The notes beneath the pieces were generated by a model that had not been told where the DNA came from, did no database searches, and was given only the letters and a program-made list of their open reading frames with translations. A stretch of DNA of 64,000 bases from Nitrosomonas sp. (GTDB taxonomy: Bacteria; Pseudomonadota; Gammaproteobacteria; Burkholderiales; Nitrosomonadaceae): NCBI RefSeq assembly GCF_019635155.1, contig NZ_JAHBZY010000003.1, forward strand, positions 62,001-126,000. The letters are read 5' to 3'. The position numbers and the translations under genes were made by a program. The stretch's first letter is position 1. The number at the start of each line of letters is the position of its first letter. Shown in pieces: positions 8,480-17,806 of the stretch.

Positions 8480-10161
8480 ATCATTCTGGAATATTGGATC
8501 TGGTTCCGGTCGAGGTGCGGAATCAGTGGATCAAGAGCGGTATATATCCCAATAAATCTTTGTATCAGCTTTTTTGTGAAAAAGTTCAGATACATCCGGA
8601 CAAACAGGCAGTCGTTTCTTTGGAACAGACGATTAGCTATGAACAATTGCAGTATCGGGTTGCGTGCTTGGCTGCCAGTTTCCGCTCGTTGGGTATCGTT
8701 GCCGGAGATGTGATCGCATATCAACTGTCCAATAGTTGGCATCATTGTGCGATTGATCTGGCGGCTGCTGCACTGGGAGCGATTGTCGCGCCTTTCCCGC
8801 CCGGCCGCGGGCGCCTTGATACGCAATCACTGCTAAGCCGCTGCGATGCGCGGGTTATTATCGTCGATTCGAAATTTGTGCAAATGGACGTGTGCGAGAT
8901 GATCGAATCGCTACGTCCTAACTTATTGTCACTAAGAATTCTTGTCGTGAATGGTGAAACGCGTAGTGGTTGGCATTCTCTGGAGTCGCTTTACCAATCA
9001 AAACCGATCGCTTCCAATCATTTGCCGGATGTGGATCCCGGCTGGCCGGTACGATTATTGATATCGTCAGGTACCGAATCGGATCCGAAATGGATCGCTT
9101 ATTCGCATCACGCATTAGCAGGAGGGCGCGGTCGTTTTCTGCAACGTGTTCATCCGGATGGTGACAGTTTTCGCGGTTTGTATTTGATGCCATTAGGAAC
9201 CGCTTTTGGTTCGACCGCGACATTTGGGGTTTTGTCTTGGCTTGGAGGTACGGTACTGGCGTTGGCGCAATTTAATGTCAGTACCACTATCCGCGCGATC
9301 GGTGAGTTGCATCCGACACATGTTTTCGGAGTGCCCACGATGTTTCAGCGCATTGCAGCGGATCCTGAGCTGACACATACGAATAAATCCAGTTTAATCG
9401 CTATCGTCAGCGGCGGTGCAAAGATCGATGAGGCATCGATTCGCCGATGTACCGAGGCATTTCAATGCGGTTTTATCAGTTTGTACGGTTCGGCTGATGG
9501 GGTGAATTGCCACACGACACTGAGTGATAGCTTGGAAACGATTTTGCACAAAACCGGCCGGCCTAACCCTGACGTGTGTTCAATCAGGATTGTCGATGAA
9601 CACAAATGCGAAATGCCGCACGGCCGTATCGGCGAGATTGTCGCCAGGGGACCGATTACTCCGATGCAGTATGTTAATAACCCGGAATTGGATGCACTCT
9701 ATCGCGACGAGAATGGTTGGGTTTATACCGGTGATCTTGGCTATCTCGATGAAGCAGGCTATCTCATACTAACCGGAAGGAAAAAGGAAATCATCATCCG
9801 TGGCGGCGTTAATATTAGCCCGGCTCAAATTGAAAATATTGCTGCATCGCATCCATCCGTGATCAGCGCCGTATGCGTACCGGTTGCCGATCGGGATCTC
9901 GGTCAGCGGGTTTGTCTTTGTCTGGTGATGCGTGATGGTGTCGAACGGCCATCGTTGGTGCAATTCACACGTTACTTACTGGATCAGGGACTGGAAAAAA
10001 ACAAGCTGCCGGAATATCTCCGATACCTACGGCAATTACCGCTCGGGCCGGCTGGAAAGGTTGACAAAAGACGCTTGGCTGCGGATTTGGAAAGTGCGCA
10101 ATTTACTGCGACCCCGGCTGTTGTGAACAAAGCGGTTTCATTAATGCAGAGGGCACATTAA
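8476..10161 (+). CDS. AMP-forming acyl-CoA synthetase/ligase
   Basis: 561 residues of the ANL (adenylate-forming) superfamily. Visible are the phosphate loop S-S-G-T-E-S-D-P-K, the Y-T-G-D-L-G hinge region, G-R-K-K-E-I-I-I-R-G-G and the catalytic lysine in G-P-A-G-K-V-D near the C-terminus. The enzyme activates a carboxylic acid as its adenylate, giving a CoA thioester or passing it to a thiocarboxylated carrier. ATG 8476 overlaps the CaiB stop as ATGA with GGAG six bases before it; an ATG at 8464 is the alternative. Translational coupling to both neighbours fixes it in this operon. The substrate acid cannot be read from sequence. Confidence 0.88.
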   Translation: MNHSGILDLVPVEVRNQWIKSGIYPNKSLYQLFCEKVQIHPDKQAVVSLEQTISYEQLQYRVACLAASFRSLGIVAGDVIAYQLSNSWHHCAIDLAAAALGAIVAPFPPGRGRLDTQSLLSRCDARVIIVDSKFVQMDVCEMIESLRPNLLSLRILVVNGETRSGWHSLESLYQSKPIASNHLPDVDPGWPVRLLISSGTESDPKWIAYSHHALAGGRGRFLQRVHPDGDSFRGLYLMPLGTAFGSTATFGVLSWLGGTVLALAQFNVSTTIRAIGELHPTHVFGVPTMFQRIAADPELTHTNKSSLIAIVSGGAKIDEASIRRCTEAFQCGFISLYGSADGVNCHTTLSDSLETILHKTGRPNPDVCSIRIVDEHKCEMPHGRIGEIVARGPITPMQYVNNPELDALYRDENGWVYTGDLGYLDEAGYLILTGRKKEIIIRGGVNISPAQIENIAASHPSVISAVCVPVADRDLGQRVCLCLVMRDGVERPSLVQFTRYLLDQGLEKNKLPEYLRYLRQLPLGPAGKVDKRRLAADLESAQFTATPAVVNKAVSLMQRAH

Positions 10162-11363
10162 TGGTCGAACATTGGCAGAAAACAAACCATACAAGCGCAG
10201 CGAAAGCATTGGCGGGAAAAGTGAGGGCATTCGTTGACGAAAAGATTATCCCCAATGAATCCAAGTTAGCACTGCGGGATCAGGGCTCGATGGGATTACA
10301 AATGGAATTGACGCAATCGGCGAGACTCGCCGGACTGTGTAATTTGTTTTACCCGTTGTCGCATAGCGGGAAAATCGCTTCACTCGAAGATTATTTGATC
10401 GTTGCGGAACAAGAAGGACGAACGGAGTTTTCCCAAGATATTTTTGGCAGCCACACAGCACTGGATGCCCATATGTTGCTGCAATTCGGTAATGAGACAA
10501 TTCGCCGGCATTTTCTCGAACCGATGGTCAACGGTACGGCGATACCTTGCTATGGCATGACCGAACCCGGCCATAGCGGTTCGATCCCGAGTCTGATCTC
10601 GACGACTGCCAGTTTGTCGAAAGGCAAGTGGCGTATCGATGGCAGAAAATGGTTTATTTCCAATGCTGATCGCGCGACTTTCATGACGGTACTGGCGCGT
10701 ACCGGAAGTGCGGACATGCCGATTCATCATGCGCTTTCGATGATTGTTGTACCCACTGATATAGCCGGATTTAAAATTGAGCGTCAATTAACACTGATGG
10801 GGCATTTGTATGGACAAGGAGAAGTTTCACTGACCGACATACAAGTACCGGAAGAATATTTGCTGGGTATTTGCGGCAATGGCATTGAGTTGATGAACAA
10901 GCGACTGAGTTTGGGGCGTGTGCTGCGGGCCATGAATTGGATCGGCTTGGCGCAGCGCTGCTTGGATTTGATGGGTGCCCGCATTCATTCGGCTCGCGGT
11001 AAATTCAGCAGACTGGCTGACAAGCAATTGGTGCGGCAGCATATGGTCAATGCTTACCACGCGATTGCCAGCGCGCGTGAACTGATTCGAGTCGCCGCGC
11101 GCAGCGTTGATGCTCAAGCGCCGGATGATATCGCTATCAATATTGCGAAATTGGCAGCTTCTCGTGCGTTATGCACGACTTCTGATTCTGCGATTCAACT
11201 GTATGGTGCGGAGGGTCTCAGCGATTTAACACCATTGTTTGGCATTAGCCGGATCGCCCGCTCATCCCGTATTCTCGATGGCAACGATGAATCATTAATC
11301 AGTTCGGTTGGGCGTCGATTAATCAATTTTTATCAACGAGAAACGGTTTATTCCTTTGATTGA
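10161..11363 (+). CDS. Acyl-CoA dehydrogenase family flavoenzyme
   Basis: 400 residues with acyl-CoA dehydrogenase landmarks: C-Y-G-M-T-E-P-G-H-S-G (FAD/substrate loop), the W-R-I-D-G-R-K-W-F-I-S-N block and an L-Y-G-A-E-G-L-S-D-L-T-P-L C-terminal helix region. Around the position where short-chain enzymes place the catalytic Glu after G-x-G-Y, I see Asp and Leu, so the base may differ. The start overlaps the preceding stop (TAATG), showing coupling to the ligase gene. In this setting it probably oxidises an activated intermediate, for example to complete an aromatic ring; that is inference. It is cytosolic and FAD-dependent. Confidence 0.85.
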   Translation: MVEHWQKTNHTSAAKALAGKVRAFVDEKIIPNESKLALRDQGSMGLQMELTQSARLAGLCNLFYPLSHSGKIASLEDYLIVAEQEGRTEFSQDIFGSHTALDAHMLLQFGNETIRRHFLEPMVNGTAIPCYGMTEPGHSGSIPSLISTTASLSKGKWRIDGRKWFISNADRATFMTVLARTGSADMPIHHALSMIVVPTDIAGFKIERQLTLMGHLYGQGEVSLTDIQVPEEYLLGICGNGIELMNKRLSLGRVLRAMNWIGLAQRCLDLMGARIHSARGKFSRLADKQLVRQHMVNAYHAIASARELIRVAARSVDAQAPDDIAINIAKLAASRALCTTSDSAIQLYGAEGLSDLTPLFGISRIARSSRILDGNDESLISSVGRRLINFYQRETVYSFD

Positions 11364-11417
11364 TAAAACAGTGATGATTCGATTTTTCATAGTGTGTGAA
11401 CACTTTTACTACCAATT

Positions 11418-12617
11418 ATGCTAATTGCTTCAAACAAAACGACAACGGTGACGGATGTTGCATTGCAATTTCTGCTAGTTTTTGCGATGACGTTGCCGAT
11501 GCTTATTTTGTATGCGACCAGCACATTGGGTTTGTTATTGAGCTCGGATCTGGGATTTGAAGCTACGTCTCTCGGTTACTTGATCATGAGTTCATTCGGA
11601 CTGGCAGCGGTATTGTCGCTGTATGCCGGCCGAACGGTCGATTGTTACGGTTCGCGTCAAGCGTTACTGATACTCTTTTGTGCGGTTGCGATGGCTTTCT
11701 CTGTCATTGCCGTTGCGGTGGATTTTTATAGTTTGTTGCTCGCCGCTGCGATGTGCGGTATTGCGCAAGCGTTGTCGAATCCGGTGACCAATTCGCTCAT
11801 TGCACAGCAAATTTCACCACAGAAGAAAGCTTGGGTGGTGGGATTGAAACAATCCGGCGTACAGCTTGCGGCACTTATTGCCGGATTGGCATTGCCCGCC
11901 ATCGCGTTACAGTTTGGCTGGCGTACAGCGTTTGCTGTCATTGTGCCGGTTGCTCTTTTATTTTTGCTTGTAACGGTTTTTATGATTCCCCGGCAACACG
12001 TCATTGCCAATAATAGTGAATCATTCACGCGGCCTAATGCGCTATTGGGATGGTTAATGGCGATCCAGTTTTGTGTCGCGATTTCATTGTCCGCATTTGT
12101 TACCTTCTTGCCGACATTTGCAACGCAGCATGGCATGGAGCTGCTATGGGCGGATACGTTGATCGCTGCTTTCGGTGTTATGGGTATGTTGTCCAGAATC
12201 TTATTGACGCCCATCGGCGCAAAGCTCAAAGATGAATCCTTGCTGCTCTTTGCACTCATTGCTGTCGCGGCTTGCACCATGATTCTAATGCAGCAAACGG
12301 ACTCTCATAGCCATTGGCGCTTGTGGATAGGTGCTGTTGGCATGGGATTTACAGCAGTCGCTACCAATGCGATCGCTATGAGCATGTTGATTAGAGACGC
12401 TGGATTTGGTGCGGTTACGACGTCTTCAAGTTATGTATCTGTAGCGTTTTTTTCGGGTTTTGCATTGGGACCGCCATTATATGGAATGATCTCCAATTAT
12501 TTCGGCAATCCCCGGTTTGGCTGGGGGGTGATGATCGGTGTTTTGATTATCGCGTGCACGATGACGTTACTGCTTGCCAATGCGCGACGACAAAAAAGCC
12601 GGATCGTTATGCGGTAA
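11418..12617 (+). CDS. MFS transporter, probable exporter of the cluster product
   Basis: 399 residues with twelve predicted hydrophobic helices and an MFS loop-2/3 signature near G-R-T-V-D-C-Y-G-S-R. A Q-S-G-V-Q motif follows in helix 5. It lies 54 bp after the acyl-CoA dehydrogenase on the same strand and ends the run. pdt-type clusters of pseudomonads also carry an MFS gene, so export of the finished small molecule is a reasonable guess; uptake cannot be excluded. No clear ribosome site is visible before ATG 11418. Confidence 0.85.
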   Translation: MLIASNKTTTVTDVALQFLLVFAMTLPMLILYATSTLGLLLSSDLGFEATSLGYLIMSSFGLAAVLSLYAGRTVDCYGSRQALLILFCAVAMAFSVIAVAVDFYSLLLAAAMCGIAQALSNPVTNSLIAQQISPQKKAWVVGLKQSGVQLAALIAGLALPAIALQFGWRTAFAVIVPVALLFLLVTVFMIPRQHVIANNSESFTRPNALLGWLMAIQFCVAISLSAFVTFLPTFATQHGMELLWADTLIAAFGVMGMLSRILLTPIGAKLKDESLLLFALIAVAACTMILMQQTDSHSHWRLWIGAVGMGFTAVATNAIAMSMLIRDAGFGAVTTSSSYVSVAFFSGFALGPPLYGMISNYFGNPRFGWGVMIGVLIIACTMTLLLANARRQKSRIVMR

Positions 12618-12632
12618 TTCTTTGCTGAATTG

Positions 12633-13418
12633 TTACGGGTGATCAAGAAATTCAATGATGGTTCTTGCAAATAATTCAGGTGCGTTGCGCATGGCGCTGT
12701 GTTGTTGTCCTGGCAAGATGGCGCGCTGGCTATGGACCAAGCATTGCTGCAGTAAATCGGCTGTTTTGAAGCGTCGTTCATGACTATCTCCGCCGATCAT
12801 GAGCAGAATGGGGATTTTTAGACCTTGGAATCTTTGTGGCGCAAAAACGTAACGGTCAATGCTTTGCAATTCGCGCAAGATGGTATGAGCGGCGGCTACT
12901 CTTGGAGCCCAATTGGCACTGGCTCGTAGAGCGGTAATTTCGTGTTGCGGTGTTTTAAGCAAATCACAAAAAAATAATAACAGCGATTCTTCCCATGCAT
13001 TCTGATCCCATAGAACTTGCAAGTGATGTTCCAATTCCGCGGACCAGCCGCTGCCTGTCAGTGTGATTGAAGGTTCATAAAGAATCAGCTTGCCGACGTT
13101 GGAAGTCAGCAGCGCAGCCTCAAGTGCGCACAATCCGCCAAATGAATGGCCCGCTACATTAACGCGGTTTCCAATGGCGTCGATGACCGCGGCGATATCT
13201 TCGCATTCGCGTGCAAAAGCATAGCTGTGACTATCGCCACTATGACCCCGGCCACGCCGGTCCAAGCTCCATACGGTGAAATGCTGTTGCAGTAGCGCGA
13301 GTGACGATGTCCACGTGGTGTGATCGCCGGTTGTTCCATGAATCAATAACAGCGGATCGCCGGTGCCGCCTTGCCAGCAAGCAATCGCGGTACCGTCTTT
13401 GGATGGGATGAGTTTCAT
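12633..13418 (-). CDS. alpha/beta hydrolase
   Basis: 261 residues, single alpha/beta-hydrolase domain: oxyanion segment L-I-H-G-T-T-G-D-H, nucleophile elbow G-H-S-F-G-G, and final histidine in L-P-G-Q-Q-H-S-A-M. There is no signal peptide. It is transcribed towards the MFS gene and starts 60 bp from the divergent porin gene. Esterase, thioesterase and lactonase activities are all possible. A link with the acyl-activation cluster is attractive only by position. Confidence 0.85.
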   Translation of the reverse strand: MKLIPSKDGTAIACWQGGTGDPLLLIHGTTGDHTTWTSSLALLQQHFTVWSLDRRGRGHSGDSHSYAFARECEDIAAVIDAIGNRVNVAGHSFGGLCALEAALLTSNVGKLILYEPSITLTGSGWSAELEHHLQVLWDQNAWEESLLLFFCDLLKTPQHEITALRASANWAPRVAAAHTILRELQSIDRYVFAPQRFQGLKIPILLMIGGDSHERRFKTADLLQQCLVHSQRAILPGQQHSAMRNAPELFARTIIEFLDHP

Positions 13419-13451
13419 TGATGGTTACAAAGTTATTTTACGGAATATAGA

Positions 13452-13470
13452 TTAAATAATAATTATTTAA
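13452..13470. promoter_or_regulatory. AT-rich 19-bp palindrome in a divergent promoter
   Basis: TTAAATAATAATTATTTAA is a perfect palindrome centred on 13461, in the 60-bp gap between the hydrolase (minus) and the porin (plus). It resembles the 7-1-7 Fur-site layout with five of seven matches per half. AT-richness makes chance similarity possible, so the Fur reading is tentative. Confidence 0.25.
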
Positions 13471-13478
13471 ATTAATTT

Positions 13479-15014
13479 ATGGTTATTAATCAAACGATTT
13501 TCAGAAAAGAAATTAGCTTTACTTCGATTGCAAGAACTATCCAAACAGCATTGCTTTGTTTGGCGATACCGGTATTTTCCATGGCTGCTATCGCCAAGGC
13601 AAGCAATGATCCCAAGCCTTTGGGGTATATCAACCAGCATCTGCGGATCAATGGTGAATGGATGAGCAGTTATGAAGTATGGAATTTCTTTCGTCCGGAA
13701 GCGGCTGTCGATAGTTCTTACGATTTATGGGTGCTGCGCGCCAGACTGGGTGCATTGTTTACATCATCCTATGTGGATGGTTTTGCGCAAGGGCAATATG
13801 TTGGTTTATACGGTTTACCAAATGACGCTATCGTGCCGGGCGGCAGACCGTTGGGGTTGGGTGCTGCTTATTTTCAAACGAATCAAACAACCGATGCAAG
13901 TAATGTGTTTCTGAAACAGGGCTATATGAATTTCAAATTGCATGCGATGGGGGTGCCGGGTACATCAGTCAAAGTCGGACGTTTCGAACTGACGGATGGC
14001 ATGGAGACCACCAGCGGTATGGAGAAATTCGATGCGTTGAAACGCCGGCGCATTGCGAAGCGGCTATTGGGCGGTTTTAATGCAATTTATATCGGACGGA
14101 CATTCGACGGTTTCTCAGTCGTTTATGATCAACCAACCGTCAATTTGACTGTCAGCGGCATACGACCGACGCAAGGTAATCTTACGGTTCAGGGACAGCA
14201 GCAGATAAATGATATTAATATTGTTTTTGCTGCGCTGACCGGTAAAAAAGATGCGTGGCTACCTGGAACCGAAGGCCGCTTGTTTTACATGAATTACAAC
14301 GATCAACGCGATACGCAAGTGGTCGATAATCGCTCTTCCGGTGCAAGGCCGTTTCTTAATCAGCAAAGATTGGATATTCATACCATTGGAGCAAACTTGC
14401 TGTCGCTGCATACCGTGGGTCCCGGCAGTTTCGATGCTTTGTTGTGGGCGGCTTACCAGTTCGGCCATTGGACTTCCCAATCGCACCGTGCCTGGGCTGT
14501 TGCGGCTGAAGCAGGTTATCAATGGACGCAGTTGCCACTGAGGCCATGGCTGCGAGCCGTCTATTACCGCAGTTCGGGCGATAGCGATCCGCACGATGGC
14601 ACCCATCAAACTTATTTCTCCGGGGTGCCGAGCGGCCGGCTCTATGCCAAGTTTCCATTTTATAACCTGATGAATATCCAAGACGCATTTGTCGAGGTCA
14701 TTACTTCGCTCACTCCCAAATTACAGGCAAATATCAATGTGCATCAACTGTCTCTGGGCAACTCCAGCGATTTGCTGTATGGCGGCCTGGGAGCTGCTTT
14801 GAACAAAGGCCCGTTCGGTTATTCGGGTAACTCATCGGGCGGGGCCAGCAATATCGGTCAATTGGTGGACATTGCATTGACCTATACGTATAGCAAGCAA
14901 TTTACCGCGCGTCTTTATTATGGGCACGCATTCGGGAGTGGCGTGATGAAAAACATCTATCCGGGGAAAAGCGATGCGAATAATTTTCTTGTTGATTTTA
15001 ATATGATCTTTTAG
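13479..15014 (+). CDS. Outer-membrane beta-barrel porin (alginate-export-like)
   Basis: 511 residues. A long N-terminus ending in a hydrophobic stretch and A-K-A (about residues 22-42) looks like a signal peptide. The rest is rich in alternating aromatic strands, and the chain ends in N-M-I-F, the terminal phenylalanine typical of barrel proteins recognised by the BAM machinery. The segment V-K-V-G-R-F-E-L-T-D-G-M-E recalls the alginate_exp/porin family. It is followed after 11 bp by a GH88-like gene, suggesting joint uptake and cleavage of a sugar, or passage of a cluster product. Substrate unknown. Confidence 0.75.
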   Translation: MVINQTIFRKEISFTSIARTIQTALLCLAIPVFSMAAIAKASNDPKPLGYINQHLRINGEWMSSYEVWNFFRPEAAVDSSYDLWVLRARLGALFTSSYVDGFAQGQYVGLYGLPNDAIVPGGRPLGLGAAYFQTNQTTDASNVFLKQGYMNFKLHAMGVPGTSVKVGRFELTDGMETTSGMEKFDALKRRRIAKRLLGGFNAIYIGRTFDGFSVVYDQPTVNLTVSGIRPTQGNLTVQGQQQINDINIVFAALTGKKDAWLPGTEGRLFYMNYNDQRDTQVVDNRSSGARPFLNQQRLDIHTIGANLLSLHTVGPGSFDALLWAAYQFGHWTSQSHRAWAVAAEAGYQWTQLPLRPWLRAVYYRSSGDSDPHDGTHQTYFSGVPSGRLYAKFPFYNLMNIQDAFVEVITSLTPKLQANINVHQLSLGNSSDLLYGGLGAALNKGPFGYSGNSSGGASNIGQLVDIALTYTYSKQFTARLYYGHAFGSGVMKNIYPGKSDANNFLVDFNMIF

Positions 15015-15025
15015 GGAGAGTACGT

Positions 15026-16159
15026 ATGTCGGCAGTTTATACAACCGGCGAACAACTGGTTAGCGTTCAAGAGATGATTGGTGCAATCGAATCGCTATTT
15101 TGCCGCATGGATGCGGTCGATAAGCAATGTGGTAGTGAATTTCCACTGTTTTCTCCTGGAAATAGCAATGCATGGACGGTGTCACAAGGCGGTTCGTGGG
15201 CTGGTGGATTTTGGAGCGCTTGCTGGTGGCTGAGAGCGAAGGTAACCGATTCAGTCCGTGATCAACGCAGAGCATCCGAGATTGCGCAACAATTGGTTGC
15301 AAAGACTACGGTTGATTCGGGTTACCGCAGTTTGATTTTTTGGTACGGGGCAGCCTTGGGTGCGTTGTGGTTTCGAGATGCGCTTGCACAGCAACTGACG
15401 CAACAATCGTTGATTGCGATTACGCATAGTTTCGATCCTAAGCTTAATTGTTTTCCACTCGGTACGGCCATGGGAGGCGGCAAGCGTGGCAACCAAGTGG
15501 TGACGATTGATAGCTTTGCCTCGATGGTTCAGCTTTTGGGCAATAGCGAACAAAGTCTTCATCGTTTTATGGTGCAACGGCATACCGAAACAATGCTCGC
15601 AGCGTGTTACCGCGATAGCGGTGCGGTCCATGCCACAGCGCATTTTGATGGCCGGGGTTTTGAGCCGGTCGGGCAAGCCGGTCAGTGGTCACGCGGACAG
15701 GCGTGGGCGATGCTGGGGTTGAGCCGGTCAGCGGCGTTGTGGGGAGAGCCTTATGTCACGCTTGCGAGAAACGCGTGCGAGTATTGGATAACTTCCAGAC
15801 CGGACCCGCTGGCGCCTAACCGGCTTGATGAATCATCACCGGGCTATGATCCGTCCGCATCGGTGATTGCTGCGCTGGCAATGCTGTCACTGGCAAATAT
15901 TGTTCCGGACGGCGAATCTTTGCGGCTATTTTCACATCGCCAAGTTAGTGCAGTTATGCGCAGTCACTATTTCACAATTCTCCAGGCAGATATGAATTCT
16001 ATGATGGATCAAGGCGATAGAAATTCCGCCATTTTCTGGGGGTGTTGCTATAAAACGGATTCCAAGGTTGAAGAACTGGTGGAATCAGCTTGGGGCAGTT
16101 TTTTTCTAATGGCTGTCCTTTGTGCATTAACAGGGTCTGTTGAGCCCGGGTATTGTTAG
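15026..16159 (+). CDS. Glycoside hydrolase family 88-like protein
   Basis: 377 residues resembling unsaturated glucuronyl hydrolases (GH88): W-A-G-G-F-W near residue 58, candidate catalytic Asp97 (V-D-S-G-Y) and Asp162 (V-T-I-D-S-F), and the family motif W-S-R-G-Q-A-W around 218-224. These enzymes hydrate the double bond of unsaturated uronic acids left by polysaccharide lyases. No signal peptide is evident, so it acts in the cytosol. GGGAGAG lies before ATG and the porin stop is 11 bp upstream, so the two are likely co-transcribed. No lyase gene is present nearby, so the substrate source is unclear. Confidence 0.72.
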   Translation: MSAVYTTGEQLVSVQEMIGAIESLFCRMDAVDKQCGSEFPLFSPGNSNAWTVSQGGSWAGGFWSACWWLRAKVTDSVRDQRRASEIAQQLVAKTTVDSGYRSLIFWYGAALGALWFRDALAQQLTQQSLIAITHSFDPKLNCFPLGTAMGGGKRGNQVVTIDSFASMVQLLGNSEQSLHRFMVQRHTETMLAACYRDSGAVHATAHFDGRGFEPVGQAGQWSRGQAWAMLGLSRSAALWGEPYVTLARNACEYWITSRPDPLAPNRLDESSPGYDPSASVIAALAMLSLANIVPDGESLRLFSHRQVSAVMRSHYFTILQADMNSMMDQGDRNSAIFWGCCYKTDSKVEELVESAWGSFFLMAVLCALTGSVEPGYC

Positions 16160-16213
16160 TCAGCATTTTAAAATCAATAGAACGATCTCAAAACTCCAAA
16201 CCAGGTGAATTTT

Positions 16214-17488
16214 ATGCAGCTATCTATCCTTAATAAAATTTCGACTCCAATCGTATGCAATCTTTTTCTAATGGTCTTGTCATTTTTCTCTGCGCCGGTT
16301 CTTGCACAAGATAAAGCAGCTCCTCTATTGTTGCATGCCGCGCGTGTTTTTGACGGCGATAGCATCAAAACCGATATGTCCATAATTATCAAAGATGGTG
16401 TGGTTGCGAAGATTCAACCTCGCGGACAGACGATCGCAGAGACTGAAATGACTGTGATGGATTTAGGTGATGCGACTATTTTTCCAGGTTTTATCGAGCT
16501 GCATGCGCACTTGACTTGTCAGAACGTTTCGCCCGAAGTTGTTTTGCGTCATGGTATTACCACAATCCGTGATTTGGGAGGGCCGGTTCATTTACCTTTC
16601 GGTGGTGCGGGCAGCTTGCGGGTACTCACATCCGGTCCGATTATTACGGCGTCTGGCGGATACCCGATCGTAACCATGGGCTCTGAAAATATTGCCGTTG
16701 CAGTGGTTGACGAAAAGGAAGCGCGCGCGACGGTGAAACGCTTGGTTGGTGAGGGCGCTGTTGTCATTAAAATCGCCCTCGAACCCGGCGGGGAAACTGG
16801 TGCACCCTGGACATCTCATCATCACGACCCCGCACATCACGGATCGCATCACTTAAAACACGACGACGCGAATCATCATGCAATGCAACATTCGCATCAG
16901 AAAGCAACTTGGCCGGTCTTATCCGAAACGGTTGTAAAGGCGATTGTCGATGAAGCTCATCAACAGAAACGTAAGGTGTCGGCGCATGTGGCCGAACCTG
17001 CCGGGGTACAAATTGCGTTAAATACAGGTGTCGACGAGTGGGCGCATATGCCTTGCGAGTTGATTCCGGAGGCGCTCTTAAAGCAAGCAATTGCGCAGCA
17101 AGTAACAATAATCAGCACCATCGATACGCTATCAAAATGTCCGGGTATCGTCCAAAATGCAACCGCTTGGGCGGCATTGGGCGGCGAGCTTTTATATGGT
17201 TCCGAAATTGCGCACCCGGATGTTCCCTGGGGTATCAACGCGCAGGAACTTATGTACATGATGCAAGCTGCCAAAATGGATCCACTGGATGCGGTACGCG
17301 CCGCAACTTCCAAAGCTGGGCGGCATTTAGGCATACCGTTGCTGGGTACTCTGCAGCCGGGCGCTCCCGCCGATCTCATCGTTTTCAAGGGGAATCCATT
17401 GCAAACTATGAAGCGTTTTGAATATCCGGATCTTGTGATCTCCGGCGGTCAAATTGTGGTCAATCAAATTGAATCTCCCAGCAAATAG
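16214..17488 (+). CDS. Secreted amidohydrolase with histidine-rich insert
   Basis: 424 residues from ATG 16214 (AGG upstream; a GTG at 16205 is in frame). A signal peptide ends near A-P-V-L-A-Q-D. The amidohydrolase metal site is visible: H97-A-H99, Lys186 in I-K-I-A (site of carboxylated lysine), H258 in A-H-V-A and a later W-A-H. Family members include imidazolonepropionase-like enzymes and prolidases. Unusual is the loop at 202-229, which has twelve histidines in 28 residues and is absent from the paralogue downstream. This may bind metal in the periplasm. Substrate unknown. Confidence 0.85.
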   Translation: MQLSILNKISTPIVCNLFLMVLSFFSAPVLAQDKAAPLLLHAARVFDGDSIKTDMSIIIKDGVVAKIQPRGQTIAETEMTVMDLGDATIFPGFIELHAHLTCQNVSPEVVLRHGITTIRDLGGPVHLPFGGAGSLRVLTSGPIITASGGYPIVTMGSENIAVAVVDEKEARATVKRLVGEGAVVIKIALEPGGETGAPWTSHHHDPAHHGSHHLKHDDANHHAMQHSHQKATWPVLSETVVKAIVDEAHQQKRKVSAHVAEPAGVQIALNTGVDEWAHMPCELIPEALLKQAIAQQVTIISTIDTLSKCPGIVQNATAWAALGGELLYGSEIAHPDVPWGINAQELMYMMQAAKMDPLDAVRAATSKAGRHLGIPLLGTLQPGAPADLIVFKGNPLQTMKRFEYPDLVISGGQIVVNQIESPSK

Positions 17489-17806
17489 GATGTGCTGGGT
17501 CATTTTCTCTGTATCAGCAGCTTTATCTGCATTCGTTAACGTCAAAAACGTATCGTCGTGATGTATTTCTGTATTGTCAAGCCCGCTATCCGGAAAAATT
17601 TATCACACGCGTTTCTTGTTTCATTGTGATGTGACAATTTGTCGCATTTTCAATGAAAATTCCTAACTTTATAATGAATTTTTGCTGCAAATGTCAGCAA
17701 AATCTTCAGGAAATTTTTCTTGATCCATTTTTATTGTGTTGTTGAAACAAGTTTTGGCGACATCAATAAGAGCACTATTAATATTCGAAGGAAATACATT
17801 TCTAAA
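17489..17806 (+). promoter_or_regulatory. Leader of second amidohydrolase with 17-bp operator-like site
   Basis: Intergenic 318 bp. TGTGACAATTTGTCGCA at 17630-17646 matches the near-palindrome found before the sulfur-carrier operon and between the PEP-CTERM genes. It lies 161 bp before the chosen start at 17807. The downstream stretch is AT-rich, but no clear sigma-54 element is visible. Confidence 0.45.
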
